64,000 nucleotides of DNA from NCBI GenBank assembly GCA_021828475.1, contig JAJZIY010000007.1:30871-94870 (forward strand), written 5' to 3'. Numbering within the stretch: position 1 is the first letter of the stretch; every line of letters starts with the position of its first letter. Both the position numbers and the translations under genes were made by a program. This stretch comes from Actinomycetes bacterium. GTDB lineage: Bacteria; Actinomycetota; Acidimicrobiia; Acidimicrobiales; Palsa-688. This document shows positions 37,931 to 47,358 of this stretch, piece by piece. Under the pieces are notes generated by a model that worked only from the letters and a program-made list of their open reading frames with translations, made no database searches and was not told the DNA's origin.

Positions 37931-38713
37931 GTGGACCACTCGCGCTACCTCGACTGCCTGGCCACCGACTTCCACCGCCTCCGGGCCGCGTCCGCGACCA
38001 ACCTGGGAGCACCCGTCCCGACCTGCCCCGGCTGGTCCATGGCCGACCTGGTGCAGCACGTGGGCTACGTTTTCGCCCACAAGACGACCGCCATGCGCGA
38101 GGGCGCCGAGCCGGAGCAGTGGCCCCCACCGGGGCTGGCAGGCGAGGCGCCGCTGCCGCTGCTCGACCGGACCTACTCCGAGCTATGGGCCGAGCTGGTG
38201 TCGCGACCGCCCGAGGAGCGCACCGGGACCTGGTACCGGCCCGACCAGAGCGTCGGCTTCTGGGGTAGGCGGATGGCGCTGGAGACCGTCGTCCACCGCA
38301 TCGACGCCGAGCTGGCCGCCGGGCTCCCGGTGGCGCCCGTCCCCGACGACCTTGCTCTCGACGGGGTCGACGAGCTGCTCCGGGTGTTCCTCGCCTTCAG
38401 CGTCGCCGAGTGGGGTGGTTACTTCACCGACATCCTGGGCGGCTCTCCCGGGCGCACCTACGAGCTGCGCTCCGGCGAGCGTGCCTGGCGGGTCACGACG
38501 GGCCCGGGAAGGGCCGAGGTGCAGGACAGCGCCGCCGGCGCCGCCGACGCGGACGTGACGGTCACCGGCTCGCCCGAAGCGCTCCTGTGCTGGGTTTGGG
38601 GCCGGGGGGCCACTGCGGACGCGGGTGGGGCAACCGTTGACGGCGCGACTGTGGACGGGGCGCCCGAGGCGGTGGAGGAGCTCCGCCGTTGCATAACCGT
38701 GGCGACGCAGTAG
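37931..38713 (+). CDS. Maleylpyruvate isomerase family mycothiol-dependent enzyme
   Basis: A 260-residue DinB-fold protein. The MDMPI N-terminal domain is clear: VPTCPGWSMADLVQHVGYVF with the first histidine, then FWGRRMALETVVHRIDAELA with the second metal histidine. The SCP2-like C-terminal domain includes VTVTGSPEALLCWVWGR. These enzymes use mycothiol as cofactor, in line with the mycothiol glycosyltransferase homologue elsewhere in the window. The substrate is unknown. GTG 37931 is where homology starts; the frame is open from 37880. Confidence 0.85.
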   Translation: MDHSRYLDCLATDFHRLRAASATNLGAPVPTCPGWSMADLVQHVGYVFAHKTTAMREGAEPEQWPPPGLAGEAPLPLLDRTYSELWAELVSRPPEERTGTWYRPDQSVGFWGRRMALETVVHRIDAELAAGLPVAPVPDDLALDGVDELLRVFLAFSVAEWGGYFTDILGGSPGRTYELRSGERAWRVTTGPGRAEVQDSAAGAADADVTVTGSPEALLCWVWGRGATADAGGATVDGATVDGAPEAVEELRRCITVATQ

Positions 38714-38785
38714 CCGGTAGCGCTATGGAGGGCGACTTCCACGGCGGTGCCGGTGGGGGTGGGAGCGGGTAGGCCCGGGTGCCTC

Positions 38786-40054
38786 TCAGGCCCCGTCCAC
38801 CAGGCGGACCGCCGCCACCCCGGCCGCCTCCACCGTGGCCTGGAGCTCCGCCTCGCCGTGGGCGAGGCTCGGGAACAGGATCTCGTAGGGCCCGGGAGCG
38901 ATGGCGACACCCCGGTCCAACAGCCCGTGCATGAGGCCCGGGTACAGGCCGGTGGCGGCCGAAGCCCTGGCCCCCTCGTAGTCCCTGACGGGCTGGTCGC
39001 CGAAGAAGAGCCCCAGCAGAGGCCCCGCAACGGGGACCTGGACCGCCAGGCCCGCACCGGCGAAGGCGGCGGCCAGGCCGGCGGCCAGCCTGCCCGTGTA
39101 GGCGGACAGGTCGTGGTAGGCGCCCTCGTCGAGCAGCGAGAGCACCGCCAGCCCGGCGGCAGTGGCCACCGGGTTACCCGACAGGGTGCCGGCCTGGTAC
39201 ACGGGGCCGTCGGGGGCCAGCTGCTCCATGACGTCGCGGCGCCCGCCGAAGGCCGCGAGCGGCAGCCCTCCGCCCACCACCTTGCCGAAGCACCACAGGT
39301 CGGGCGTGACCCCGAGGAGCAGCGACGCGCCGCCGGGGCCTACACGGAAGCCGGTGATGACCTCGTCGAAGACCAGCAGGGCCCCCGCCCTCGTGCAGGC
39401 CTCGCGCAGGCCCTCGAGGAAGCCCGGCGCCGGAGGGACGAGGCCCATGTTGGCGGCGATGGGCTCGACGACGACAGCGGCGACGTCGTCGCCGATCTCG
39501 GGCACGACGTTGTAGGGCGCCACCAGGGTGTCGGCGACGGCCGCCCGGGCGACGCCGGCCGAGGCGGGCAGGCCCAGGGTGGCCACCCCGCTCCCCCCTC
39601 CGGCCAGGAGGCCGTCGCTGTGGCCGTGGTAGCAGCCCGAGAACACTACGACACGGTCCCGTCCCGTGGCGCCCCGAGCCAACCTGACCGCCGACATGGC
39701 CGCCTCCGTGCCGCTGCTCACCAGCCTCACCTGCTCGCAGCCGGGCACGCGCGCGCATATCTCCTCGGCGAGCAGCACCTCGCCCGGCGTCGGAGCGCCG
39801 AACGTGGTGCCCAGCCCCGCCGCCCGCTGCGCCGCTTCGACAACCCGGGGGTGGGCGTGGCCCAGGATCGACGCCCCGTACGACTGCACGAAGTCGATGT
39901 AGCGGCGTCCCTCGACGTCGAAGACGTAGGCCCCGGCCCCGCGCTCGACGAAGTACGGCGAGCCCCCGACCGACTTGAAGGCCCGGACAGGCGAGTTGAC
40001 CCCGCCCGGGGCCACTTGGCAGGCCCGCGCGAACCAGGAGAGGTTGGTGCTCAC
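38786..40054 (-). CDS. hemL: Glutamate-1-semialdehyde 2,1-aminomutase
   Basis: A PLP enzyme that converts glutamate-1-semialdehyde to 5-aminolevulinate, the step after HemA in the C5 pathway. The 422-residue protein starts VSTNLSWFARACQVAPGGVN and contains VSSGTEAAMSAVRLARGATG. The cofactor aspartate is in LLVFDEVITGFRVG, and the Schiff-base lysine in WCFGKVVGGGLPLAAFGG. The GTG start is two bases past the hemB stop, so the pair is one operon. Confidence 0.96.
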   Translation of the reverse strand: MSTNLSWFARACQVAPGGVNSPVRAFKSVGGSPYFVERGAGAYVFDVEGRRYIDFVQSYGASILGHAHPRVVEAAQRAAGLGTTFGAPTPGEVLLAEEICARVPGCEQVRLVSSGTEAAMSAVRLARGATGRDRVVVFSGCYHGHSDGLLAGGGSGVATLGLPASAGVARAAVADTLVAPYNVVPEIGDDVAAVVVEPIAANMGLVPPAPGFLEGLREACTRAGALLVFDEVITGFRVGPGGASLLLGVTPDLWCFGKVVGGGLPLAAFGGRRDVMEQLAPDGPVYQAGTLSGNPVATAAGLAVLSLLDEGAYHDLSAYTGRLAAGLAAAFAGAGLAVQVPVAGPLLGLFFGDQPVRDYEGARASAATGLYPGLMHGLLDRGVAIAPGPYEILFPSLAHGEAELQATVEAAGVAAVRLVDGA

Positions 40055-40056
40055 CG

Positions 40057-41040
40057 TTACGCCCCGAGCAGCTCGGCGACCTCGCCGGCGAAGTAGGTGA
40101 GGACCAGGTCGGCACCGGCCCGCTTCAGGGCGACCAGTTGCTCGAGGGCCACCGCCGTGCCGTCGAGCCAGCCGTTGGCAGCTGCGGCCTTGATCATGGC
40201 GTACTCGCCGCTCACGTGGTAGGCCGCAAGCGGGAGGTCGACCGCCTGGCGGACGGCGGCCAGTATGTCGAGATAGGTCACCGCCGGCTTGACCATGACC
40301 ATGTCGGCGCCCTCGGCCACGTCCAGGGCGACCTCGCGCAGCGCCTCGCGCTTGTTGCGGGGGTCCTGCTGGTAAGCGCGCCGGTCCCCTCCGCCTGCGA
40401 TGGTCACGTCCACGGCGTCACGGAACGGGCCGTACAGGGCGGAGGCGAACTTGGCTGCGTAGGCGAGGACGGCCACCTCGGCGTGTCCGGCGCCGTCGAG
40501 GGCCGACCTGATGGCTGCCACCTGCCCGTCCATCATGCCCGAGGGGGCTACGACATGAGCGCCGGCCTCCGCCTGGGCGAGGGCGACTCGCCCGTACAGC
40601 TCCAGTGTGGAGTCGTTGTCCACGGAGCCGTCGGGGCGCACCACGCCGCAGTGGCCGTGGTCGGTGTACTCGTCGAGGCAGAGGTCGGCCATGAGGACCA
40701 TGTCGTCGCCCAGCTCGTCACGCAGGGCCCGCAGTGCAACCTGCGCCACACCCTCGGCGGCCCAGGCCTGGCTGCCGGTCGCGTCCTTGGTCGCCGGCAC
40801 CCCGAACAGGATGATCGCCGGTACGCCCAGGTTGCACAGGCGTCTGGCCTCCTCGACGAGGGACCCGACCGTGTGCTGGAAGGCTCCGGGTAGCGAAGCG
40901 ATGGGGTTAGGCGCGCCGATGCCCTCGCGCACGAACAGCGGCGCCACGAAGTCCTTGGCCGACAACGAAGTCTCGGCCAGCATGTCGCGCAGGACAGGAG
41001 AGCGCCGCAGCCTGCGCATGCGGGTCTGGGGGAAACCCAT
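40057..41040 (-). CDS. hemB: Delta-aminolevulinic acid dehydratase (porphobilinogen synthase)
   Basis: Condenses two 5-aminolevulinates to porphobilinogen. The 327 residues show the metal-site loop DLCLDEYTDHGHCGVVRPDG, which has two of the usual three Cys ligands plus Asp, then active-site lysines in VLAYAAKFASALYGPFRDA and MVMVKPAVTYLDI. On the minus strand TAGCCT stands six bases before the ATG, suggesting a leaderless hemB-hemL mRNA. It is divergent from cydA. Confidence 0.96.
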   Translation of the reverse strand: MGFPQTRMRRLRRSPVLRDMLAETSLSAKDFVAPLFVREGIGAPNPIASLPGAFQHTVGSLVEEARRLCNLGVPAIILFGVPATKDATGSQAWAAEGVAQVALRALRDELGDDMVLMADLCLDEYTDHGHCGVVRPDGSVDNDSTLELYGRVALAQAEAGAHVVAPSGMMDGQVAAIRSALDGAGHAEVAVLAYAAKFASALYGPFRDAVDVTIAGGGDRRAYQQDPRNKREALREVALDVAEGADMVMVKPAVTYLDILAAVRQAVDLPLAAYHVSGEYAMIKAAAANGWLDGTAVALEQLVALKRAGADLVLTYFAGEVAELLGA

Positions 41041-41084
41041 TGGCCCAGGCTATCCCGGCGGCCCGGAGGAGCCGACCGCGAGGG

Positions 41085-41119
41085 GAAGTCAGCCGGTGCC
41101 GTGTGAAGTCAGCCGGTGC
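41085..41119. repeat. Tandem pair of 15-bp repeats upstream of cydA
   Basis: GAAGTCAGCCGGTGC occurs at 41085-41099 and again at 41105-41119, spaced exactly 20 bp apart (two helical turns), and identity continues for three more bases after one mismatch. The pair lies in the 232-bp region between the divergent hemB and cydA. It could be a tandem activator site; no regulator is assigned. Confidence 0.6.
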
Positions 41120-41272
41120 GGTGACCTTGGCCCCTACTCGCCCTGGCCCGGCCCGCCGTACCGTTTGGCTTGCCCGGCCCAACGGAGGGCGCGAGCCCGG
41201 TAGCCGGGAGCGGCCAACGGGGCTAGCGGAGGGAACGGTGATGGCTGTCGATTGTTGCGAGGTGCGCCGAGC

Positions 41273-42670
41273 GTGACGCTGATGCTGGCTCGCTGGGAGT
41301 TCTCGGTCGTGACCGTCTTCCACTTCTTCTTCGTCCCCCTGACCATCGGCCTCGCCTTCGTGGTGGCCTTCATGCAGACTCTGGCCTACGCCCGCCACGA
41401 CCGGGACTGGGACCGGCTCAGCCGGTACTTCGGGCGCCTCTTGCTGATAGAGATGGCCGTAGGCATCGTGACCGGGATCGTGCTCGAGTTCCAGTTCGGG
41501 CTCAACTGGTCCGCGTTCTCGATTTTCGTGGGCAACATATTCGGCGCCCCCCTGGCGATCGAAGCCCTCCTCGCCTTCTTCATGGAGTCGACGTTCATAG
41601 GCCTGTGGGTGTTCGGTCGCGACCGGCTCCCCCGCAGCCTCCACTTGGTCTCGATCTGGATGGTCAGCCTCGGTACCGTCCTGTCGGCGTTCTTCATCTT
41701 GGCGGCCAACTCGTGGATGCAGCACCCCGTGGGCTACAGGATCTCCCACGGCCAGGCTGTGCTCACGAACTTCTGGGCGGTGCTCGCCAACCCCGTTCTC
41801 TGGGGTTCGTTCGTCCATACGGTCCTGGGCGCGTTCGCTACAGCCGGCGCTCTCGTGCTCGGGATCAGCACTTGGCGGGCCCGGCGCGAACCCGCGGGCA
41901 GCGAGCACCGCCCAGCCTTCCTGCAGGCCACCCGCTGGTCCGCCTGGTTCACCATGGTGAGCACGGTGCTGGTGGCGGTGAGCGGTGACGTGCAGGCACG
42001 GCTCATGGACGTGTACCAGCCCATGAAGATGGCCGCAGCCGAGGCGCTGTACCACACCGAGTCCGGAGCAAGTTTCTCGCTGCTGACAATCGGCAACCTG
42101 AAGAACCAACCCATCTTCCAGATCAGGATCCCGCACCTGCTCTCGCTCATCGCCGACCTGTCCTGGGACGGCCAGGTGAAGGGGATCGACAACCTCCAGG
42201 CCGCCGACGTTGCCCGCTACGGCCACGGCAGCTACATCCCGGTCGTACCGCTCACCTACTGGTCGTTCCGGGCCATGGTGGGCGCGGGCATCTGCATCAT
42301 CCTGCTTTCGGCCTGGGTCATCTGGGCGACCAGGGGCACGAGGTCGGAAGCGTTCCTGGCCAAGCGCTGGGGCACCCGGGCCGTCGTCGCAGGCATCGCG
42401 CTGCCTTTCATAGCGAACACGACGGGATGGGTGTTCACCGAGGCGGGCAGGCAACCGTGGGTGGTCAACGGGTTGATGACGGTGGCCAAGGGCGTCTCCA
42501 GCGTGACGACCGCCGACATGGCCCTGACGCTGGGCGCTTTCGTGCTCGTCTACAGCGCTCTAGGAGCGCTCGACGCCTGGCTGTTCGTGCGGGCCAGCAA
42601 GCGCGACCTGGACGACACCGGCCACGACGAGGGTCACGCCGACGCGGAAGTGGCCGGTCTGGTCTATTGA
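41273..42670 (+). CDS. cydA: Cytochrome bd ubiquinol/menaquinol oxidase subunit I
   Basis: The catalytic haem subunit of the high-affinity quinol oxidase, 465 residues and nine helices. Features are the N-terminal LARWEFSVVTVFHFFFVPLT with the haem histidine, MESTFIGLWVFGRDR, ANSWMQHPVGYRI, and late GWVFTEAGRQPWVV. The Q-loop is short, as in Gram-positive enzymes. The start is uncertain: GTG 41273 (followed by TLMLARWEF) is the best fit; TTG 41252 and ATG 41282 are in frame. It heads cydABDC. Confidence 0.95.
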   Translation: MTLMLARWEFSVVTVFHFFFVPLTIGLAFVVAFMQTLAYARHDRDWDRLSRYFGRLLLIEMAVGIVTGIVLEFQFGLNWSAFSIFVGNIFGAPLAIEALLAFFMESTFIGLWVFGRDRLPRSLHLVSIWMVSLGTVLSAFFILAANSWMQHPVGYRISHGQAVLTNFWAVLANPVLWGSFVHTVLGAFATAGALVLGISTWRARREPAGSEHRPAFLQATRWSAWFTMVSTVLVAVSGDVQARLMDVYQPMKMAAAEALYHTESGASFSLLTIGNLKNQPIFQIRIPHLLSLIADLSWDGQVKGIDNLQAADVARYGHGSYIPVVPLTYWSFRAMVGAGICIILLSAWVIWATRGTRSEAFLAKRWGTRAVVAGIALPFIANTTGWVFTEAGRQPWVVNGLMTVAKGVSSVTTADMALTLGAFVLVYSALGALDAWLFVRASKRDLDDTGHDEGHADAEVAGLVY

Positions 42671-42694
42671 GACGAGTGGGGAGGCAGTTCTGAG

Positions 42695-43726
42695 ATGTCG
42701 AGCTTCGCAGCCCTTGACACGACCTGGTTCGCACTGATCGGCCTGCTGTGGGCGGGCTACCTCTTCCTCGAGGGGTTCGACTTCGGCGTGTCGATCGTGG
42801 CGCCGTTCGTCTCGGCGGACGACCAGGACCGGCGGATTTGCATCAACGCCATCGGTCCGGTGTGGGACGGCAACGAGGTCTGGCTGGTGACGGCCGGGGG
42901 TGCCACCTTTGCTGCGTTCCCGTTGTGGTACGGGCGTCTTTTCAGCGGCTTCTACCTGGCGCTGTTCCTCGTCCTGCTGGCGCTCATCGTGCGGGGCGTT
43001 TCGTTTGAGTTCCGGGGCAAGCTCACGTCGGCGGCGTGGCGAAGGACATGGGACTGGGCCAACTTCGCCGGGAGCCTCGTGCCCGCCGTCGTCTGGGGAG
43101 CGGCTTTCACGGACCTGGTCCGGGGAGTCGTCCTGGCGCCCGGCGGCGTCTATTTCGGCGGCCTCTTGGGGTTGCTGCACCCCGTCGCGCTGGTGGGAGG
43201 CCTTGCCAGTGCCACACTTTTCGCCCTGCACGGCTCGGTTTTCCTGTCGATGAAGACGGGGGGCGGTCTCGCCGAGCGTGCACGCAAGGCCGCCGTGGTC
43301 GCAGGGGTGGCGGCCACGGCGCTGCTCGCCGTAGCGGTTGCGTGGGTGGCCCTGGCAGGGCGCCCGAGCGTGCCCGGAGCGGTGTCGCCGGTACTGCCGC
43401 TCGCGCTTGGGGCCCTGGGGGTGCTTGCCGCGGCGGGCGGCACCGCCCTTGTCGCGACCGGGCGGGGAGGCCTGGCCTTCCTCTCGACGGGCCTGGCCAT
43501 CCTGGCCGGTCTGGGTGCGGTGTTCTCGAGGATGTTCCCCGAGGTGCTGCCGGCGAGCAACGTCGCCTCGCACTCGCTCACCATCGCAGGATCGGCCTCC
43601 CAGCACGAGACGCTCGTCGTGATGACAGTCGTGGCAGCGGTCTTCACGCCGTTGGTGCTGGCCTACCAGGGGTGGACGTACTGGGTGTTCCGACAGCGCC
43701 TGGTCAGGGCCACGGCGGGTGCCTGA
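42695..43726 (+). CDS. cydB: Cytochrome bd oxidase subunit II
   Basis: Second core subunit, 343 residues and about eight helices. The signature LWAGYLFLEGFDFGVSIVAP is followed by NAIGPVWDGNEVWLVTAGGA and GVSFEFRGK. The C-terminal SRMFPEVLPAS and QHETLVVMTVVAAVFTPLVL are family-typical. The start ATG 42695 lies 24 bases past cydA with a GGGGAGG site nine bases upstream. It overlaps cydD by eight bases. Confidence 0.95.
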   Translation: MSSFAALDTTWFALIGLLWAGYLFLEGFDFGVSIVAPFVSADDQDRRICINAIGPVWDGNEVWLVTAGGATFAAFPLWYGRLFSGFYLALFLVLLALIVRGVSFEFRGKLTSAAWRRTWDWANFAGSLVPAVVWGAAFTDLVRGVVLAPGGVYFGGLLGLLHPVALVGGLASATLFALHGSVFLSMKTGGGLAERARKAAVVAGVAATALLAVAVAWVALAGRPSVPGAVSPVLPLALGALGVLAAAGGTALVATGRGGLAFLSTGLAILAGLGAVFSRMFPEVLPASNVASHSLTIAGSASQHETLVVMTVVAAVFTPLVLAYQGWTYWVFRQRLVRATAGA

Positions 43727-45599
43727 AGGGCCGGTGCCGCGCCAGGTACAGGGTGCCCGGAGCGGCCCGGGCCCCCGGGCGGGCCCGGCCGCCCGGCGGG
43801 GCCCGGTCGACCCCAGGCTCTTCGCTGCCGTACCGGGCCTCCTGGCCGTGCTGGCCGTCCCCGTCGGCGCCGGCCTCGTCTCCACCGCCGGCGTGGTGCT
43901 CCAGGCGCTCGGGCTGGCCCACTTCCTGGCGACCCTGTCCTCCGCCGGGACGAGGGCCGGCTGGAGGGCCTGGCTGGGCCTCTTCGTCACCGGTGCCGCC
44001 CTGCGCGCCCTGGGCGCCCTGGCCGGCGAGCTCGGCGCCGCCCGCGCCAGCGGCAGGGCCAAGGGGGCGCTGCGCCGGCGGCTATTGCTGTCCGCCACAT
44101 CGCGGCCGGGCGCCTGGACGACCGAGGGGGCAGGTGCTGGGCCCGGTGAGCTCGTGGCCATAGCGGGGCGCGGCCTCGACGCCCTCGACGACTACGTGGG
44201 CCGCTACCTCCCTGAAGTGGTGCTGGCGGGCGCAGCCCCCCTGGCCCTCCTGGTCGCTCTCGGCGTGCTCGACTGGCTCTCGGCGCTGGTCGTAGGGGTG
44301 GGGGTCGCCCTCTTCCCCGTCTTCGGAGCCCTGGTCGGCAAGGCGAGCCTCGACCTGGCCGGCCGGCGCTGGGCAAGGGTCGAACAGCTCGGGCACGAGG
44401 TGGCGGACACCTTCGAGGGCCTTGCCGTCCTGCGCGCCTTCGGCGCCGCCGGCCGTCAGCGGGCACGCCTGGCTCGCGCGAACCAGGCCATCACGGCGTC
44501 CAGTTCGGCCGTACTGCGGGTGGCTTTCCTGTCCGCAGTCGTCCTCGACACGCTGGCTTCTGCCTGCGTGGCCCTGGTGGCGGTCCCCCTCGGCCTGCGC
44601 CTGCTCGCCGGTGGCGTGCCCCTGGCCGACGCCTTCGCTGTGCTGGCCGTGGCACCCGAGGTGTTCCTCCCACTGCGCAGGGCCAGTGCCCGCTTCCACG
44701 ACAGCACCGAGGGCCAGGCGGCGCTCGCCCGGGCGCTGGAGGTGGGGGCGGCCGCCGGGCAGGCTCCTGCCGGGAAAGCTCCCTGGCGTCCCGGCGGTCC
44801 GGGGGCAGCGGGTGTCGGGGAGGCCGGAGCCGGCCCGGGTGCCGTGGCTCGTCAGGCGGCGGCCGACGGTCCAGTGGCCGTGGGCCCGGATGCGGCGCGT
44901 CCTGCCTCACTCGAGCTGCGCCACGTGACCCTCCGGCTCGCCGGCGGGCCCCAGCCCGTCCTGGACCGGGCCGACTTCACGCTGGCGGCCGGCGAGGTCG
45001 CCGTGCTGCAGGGGGCCAGCGGGGCCGGCAAGTCGGCTCTCTTGCGCCTAATGCTCGGGTTCGTGGCCCCGGACGAGGGTCTTGTCCTGGCGGGACAGCG
45101 GCCCCTCCCCGGGCTCGCACGCGACCGCTGGCTGGCAGGGATCTCCTACCTCTCCGCCGAGCCCGCACTGCTGGCGGCGAGCCTGGCCGACAACCTGCGT
45201 CTCGGCGAGCCCGGTGCGACCGACGCCCAACTGTGGTCCGCTCTCGGGTGCCTCGAGGCGGCGGAGCTCTTTGGCCGGGACGGTCTGGCCACGCTGGTCG
45301 GCGAGGGCGGCATGGCCCTGTCGGCGGGGGAGCGCCAGAGGGTGGTACTGGCCCGCACGCTGCTGCGCAGGCGACCTCTGTACCTCCTGGACGAACCGAC
45401 CGCCCACCTGGACGGTCCCGGCGAGCACGTGGCCGTGGCCGCTCTGAGACAGGCGCTCGCGGGGGCTACGGCCGTGGTCGTCTCGCACCGGCGGGCCGTG
45501 TGTGCCCTGGCCGACCGGGTGGTGAACCTCGAGGCGGGCAGGCTGGAGGACCAGGCGGGCCCGGCGCGCACGCCGGCCAGGGCCGGGCTGTGCCCGTGA
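43719..45599 (+). CDS. cydD: Cysteine/glutathione-type ABC exporter subunit CydD
   Basis: A half-transporter (626 residues) fusing a six-helix membrane domain to an ATPase. Membrane-domain landmarks include DDYVGRYLPEVVLAGAAPLA and VEQLGHEVADTFEGLAVLRA. The ATPase has Walker A LQGASGAGKSALLRLMLG, signature LSAGERQRVVLARTLL and Walker B LYLLDEPTAHLDG. A Gly/Ala-rich linker of about 50 residues joins the domains. CydDC exports thiols needed for assembly of cytochrome bd. The GTG start overlaps cydB. Confidence 0.9.
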   Translation: MPEGPVPRQVQGARSGPGPRAGPAARRGPVDPRLFAAVPGLLAVLAVPVGAGLVSTAGVVLQALGLAHFLATLSSAGTRAGWRAWLGLFVTGAALRALGALAGELGAARASGRAKGALRRRLLLSATSRPGAWTTEGAGAGPGELVAIAGRGLDALDDYVGRYLPEVVLAGAAPLALLVALGVLDWLSALVVGVGVALFPVFGALVGKASLDLAGRRWARVEQLGHEVADTFEGLAVLRAFGAAGRQRARLARANQAITASSSAVLRVAFLSAVVLDTLASACVALVAVPLGLRLLAGGVPLADAFAVLAVAPEVFLPLRRASARFHDSTEGQAALARALEVGAAAGQAPAGKAPWRPGGPGAAGVGEAGAGPGAVARQAAADGPVAVGPDAARPASLELRHVTLRLAGGPQPVLDRADFTLAAGEVAVLQGASGAGKSALLRLMLGFVAPDEGLVLAGQRPLPGLARDRWLAGISYLSAEPALLAASLADNLRLGEPGATDAQLWSALGCLEAAELFGRDGLATLVGEGGMALSAGERQRVVLARTLLRRRPLYLLDEPTAHLDGPGEHVAVAALRQALAGATAVVVSHRRAVCALADRVVNLEAGRLEDQAGPARTPARAGLCP

Positions 45600-47338
45600 G
45601 CCGTGGCCGCAGCCGGCGCGGACTGCCCCGCCGCGGACTGCCCCGCCGCGGACCTTTGCGCACCTGCTGGGCGAGCGCGGGCAGGGGGCTGCCCGCCGTG
45701 TGGCCGGGCGTCCTGGCCGGCTCCCTGGCCGCGGCCTGCGGCGTCGGCCTCCTGGCTGTCGGCGCGTGGCTTCTGGCCCGGGCGTGGCAGCGCCCGCCTG
45801 TGCTCAGCCTCTGCGTCGCCATAGGCGCCGTCCAGGCTTTCTCGCTCGGTGGTGGCCTTCTCTGGTACTTGCAGCGCCTGGTTGTCCACCGGCGCTCCCT
45901 GGCGCTGCTCGGCTCCCTGCGGCTCGGCTTGTTCGACACCCTCGAGCCTCTCGTGCCAGGCGCCCTGGGGCCAAACGGGCGCGGTGAGGTCCTGAGCGGC
46001 TTCGTAAGCGACGCCGAACTGGTGGCCGAGGGGCTTGCCCGCACCGTTTCGGCTGCCGTGCAGGTCACGGCGGCACTCCTGGCCGCCACGGGGGCGGTGG
46101 CGCTGGTGAGCACGCTGATGGCCGCTGTCCTCCTGCCTGGCGGCGCCCTGCTTGCCGGAGCCGTGGTGCTCGCCTCCCGGCTGGGCCGGCGGTGGCAGGA
46201 CCAGGCCGCCGCCCAGAGGGCGCTCCTGGCGGGCCAGGTGGACGAGCTCGTGCGCTCCGCGCCCGAACTGGTGGCCTTCGGTCGCGGCGGTCTCGTCGAG
46301 GCAAGGCTGCGGGCGCTGCAGGGCTTGTCGGAGCGCACGGACCGCCGCCGGGCGGCTCTCGCCGGTGGGCTCGCGGCTGGCGCCACGATGGGTGTGGCCC
46401 TCGTGGCCGCGGCCACCTTGGCGGTAGGGGCCCACGCAGCGTTGGCCGGGCACATGGGTGCCCCGGCCCTGGCCATGGCCGCGTTCGCCACGGTCGCCGG
46501 CCTGGCGCCCTGCTCGCTGCTGCCCTCCGCCCTCGCAAAGGTGGCCGAGGCCAGGGCAGCGGCCGGGCGCCTGCTCGGCCTGAGGGAGGTCGTGCCGGCG
46601 GTACAGGGTGAAGGCCCCGGCACCGACGTGCGCTGCGCGCCTGCGGGCACCCCGGCTGCCGAGCTGCGCCGGGCCCATGTCAGCTCTCCAGGGCCCGGTC
46701 CCCCGGTAGCGCCGAGCATCCTCTGCGGGGTCTCCCTGGCGCTGGCGCCGGGCAGCCGGACGGTCCTCACGGGGCCGAACGGGGCCGGCAAGACGACAGC
46801 GGTGCTGGCGCTGCTCCACTTCGTGAGCTGCCGCCGAGGCAGGGCCTACCTCGGGGGTTCCGATGTCTGCGGGCTCGACCGGGCCGGTATCGCCCGGCTG
46901 GCTGCCTGGGCGCCCGAGCACACCCATGTCTTCGCCGCCGACCTGGCCGCCAACCTCAGGCTGGGTTGCCCGCAGGCGACCGACGCCCAGCTGTGGCGCG
47001 CCCTGGAGGCGGTCGGGCTGGGGGCGTGGGCGCGAGGTCTGCCCGACGGGCTGGGCACGCGGCTAGGCACCGGCGGCCGGCCCGTCAGCAGCGGCGAGGC
47101 CCAGCGCCTCGGCACTGCCAGAGCTCTCGTCTCAGAAGCGCCGGTGCTCCTCCTCGACGAGCCGACCGCCCACCTCGACCCGCGCTCGGCGGCGGGCCTG
47201 CTCGACGGGTTGGCAGTAGCGGCGGGGGACCGTACCGTGCTGGTCGTGGCCCACGACGACCTCGCCGTCGAATGGGCGCAGCGGGTGCTTGTCCTGGAGC
47301 ACGGCCGTACCGTCGGGCCTCTGCGCGGCCGACCCTGA
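45596..47338 (+). CDS. cydC: Cysteine/glutathione-type ABC exporter subunit CydC
   Basis: Partner half-transporter, 580 residues. It has Walker A LTGPNGAGKTTAVLALLHF, signature VSSGEAQRLGTARALVSEAP and LLLDEPTAHLD; the signature is LSGGQ-like but altered (SSGEA). The first 25 residues are Arg-rich and encoded by a short tandem repeat (unit CGCGGACTGCCCCGC, two and a half copies from about 45,617). The GTG start overlaps the cydD stop (GTGA). It is convergent with the haem operon, ending 20 bases from it. Confidence 0.88.
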   Translation: MSRGRSRRGLPRRGLPRRGPLRTCWASAGRGLPAVWPGVLAGSLAAACGVGLLAVGAWLLARAWQRPPVLSLCVAIGAVQAFSLGGGLLWYLQRLVVHRRSLALLGSLRLGLFDTLEPLVPGALGPNGRGEVLSGFVSDAELVAEGLARTVSAAVQVTAALLAATGAVALVSTLMAAVLLPGGALLAGAVVLASRLGRRWQDQAAAQRALLAGQVDELVRSAPELVAFGRGGLVEARLRALQGLSERTDRRRAALAGGLAAGATMGVALVAAATLAVGAHAALAGHMGAPALAMAAFATVAGLAPCSLLPSALAKVAEARAAAGRLLGLREVVPAVQGEGPGTDVRCAPAGTPAAELRRAHVSSPGPGPPVAPSILCGVSLALAPGSRTVLTGPNGAGKTTAVLALLHFVSCRRGRAYLGGSDVCGLDRAGIARLAAWAPEHTHVFAADLAANLRLGCPQATDAQLWRALEAVGLGAWARGLPDGLGTRLGTGGRPVSSGEAQRLGTARALVSEAPVLLLDEPTAHLDPRSAAGLLDGLAVAAGDRTVLVVAHDDLAVEWAQRVLVLEHGRTVGPLRGRP

Positions 47339-47358
47339 CGCCAGGCCGGGCCGCGAGC

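Noticed and set aside
41041..41272. Rex operator upstream of cydA.
   Set aside because: TGTGAA occurs once (41102-41107) but without a matching TTCACA half at the right distance; it is explained by the direct repeat.
45617..45655. Short tandem repeat at the start of cydC considered as a regulatory element.
   Set aside because: It lies inside the coding sequence and keeps the frame (15-bp unit), so it looks like a simple in-frame expansion of Arg-rich codons.
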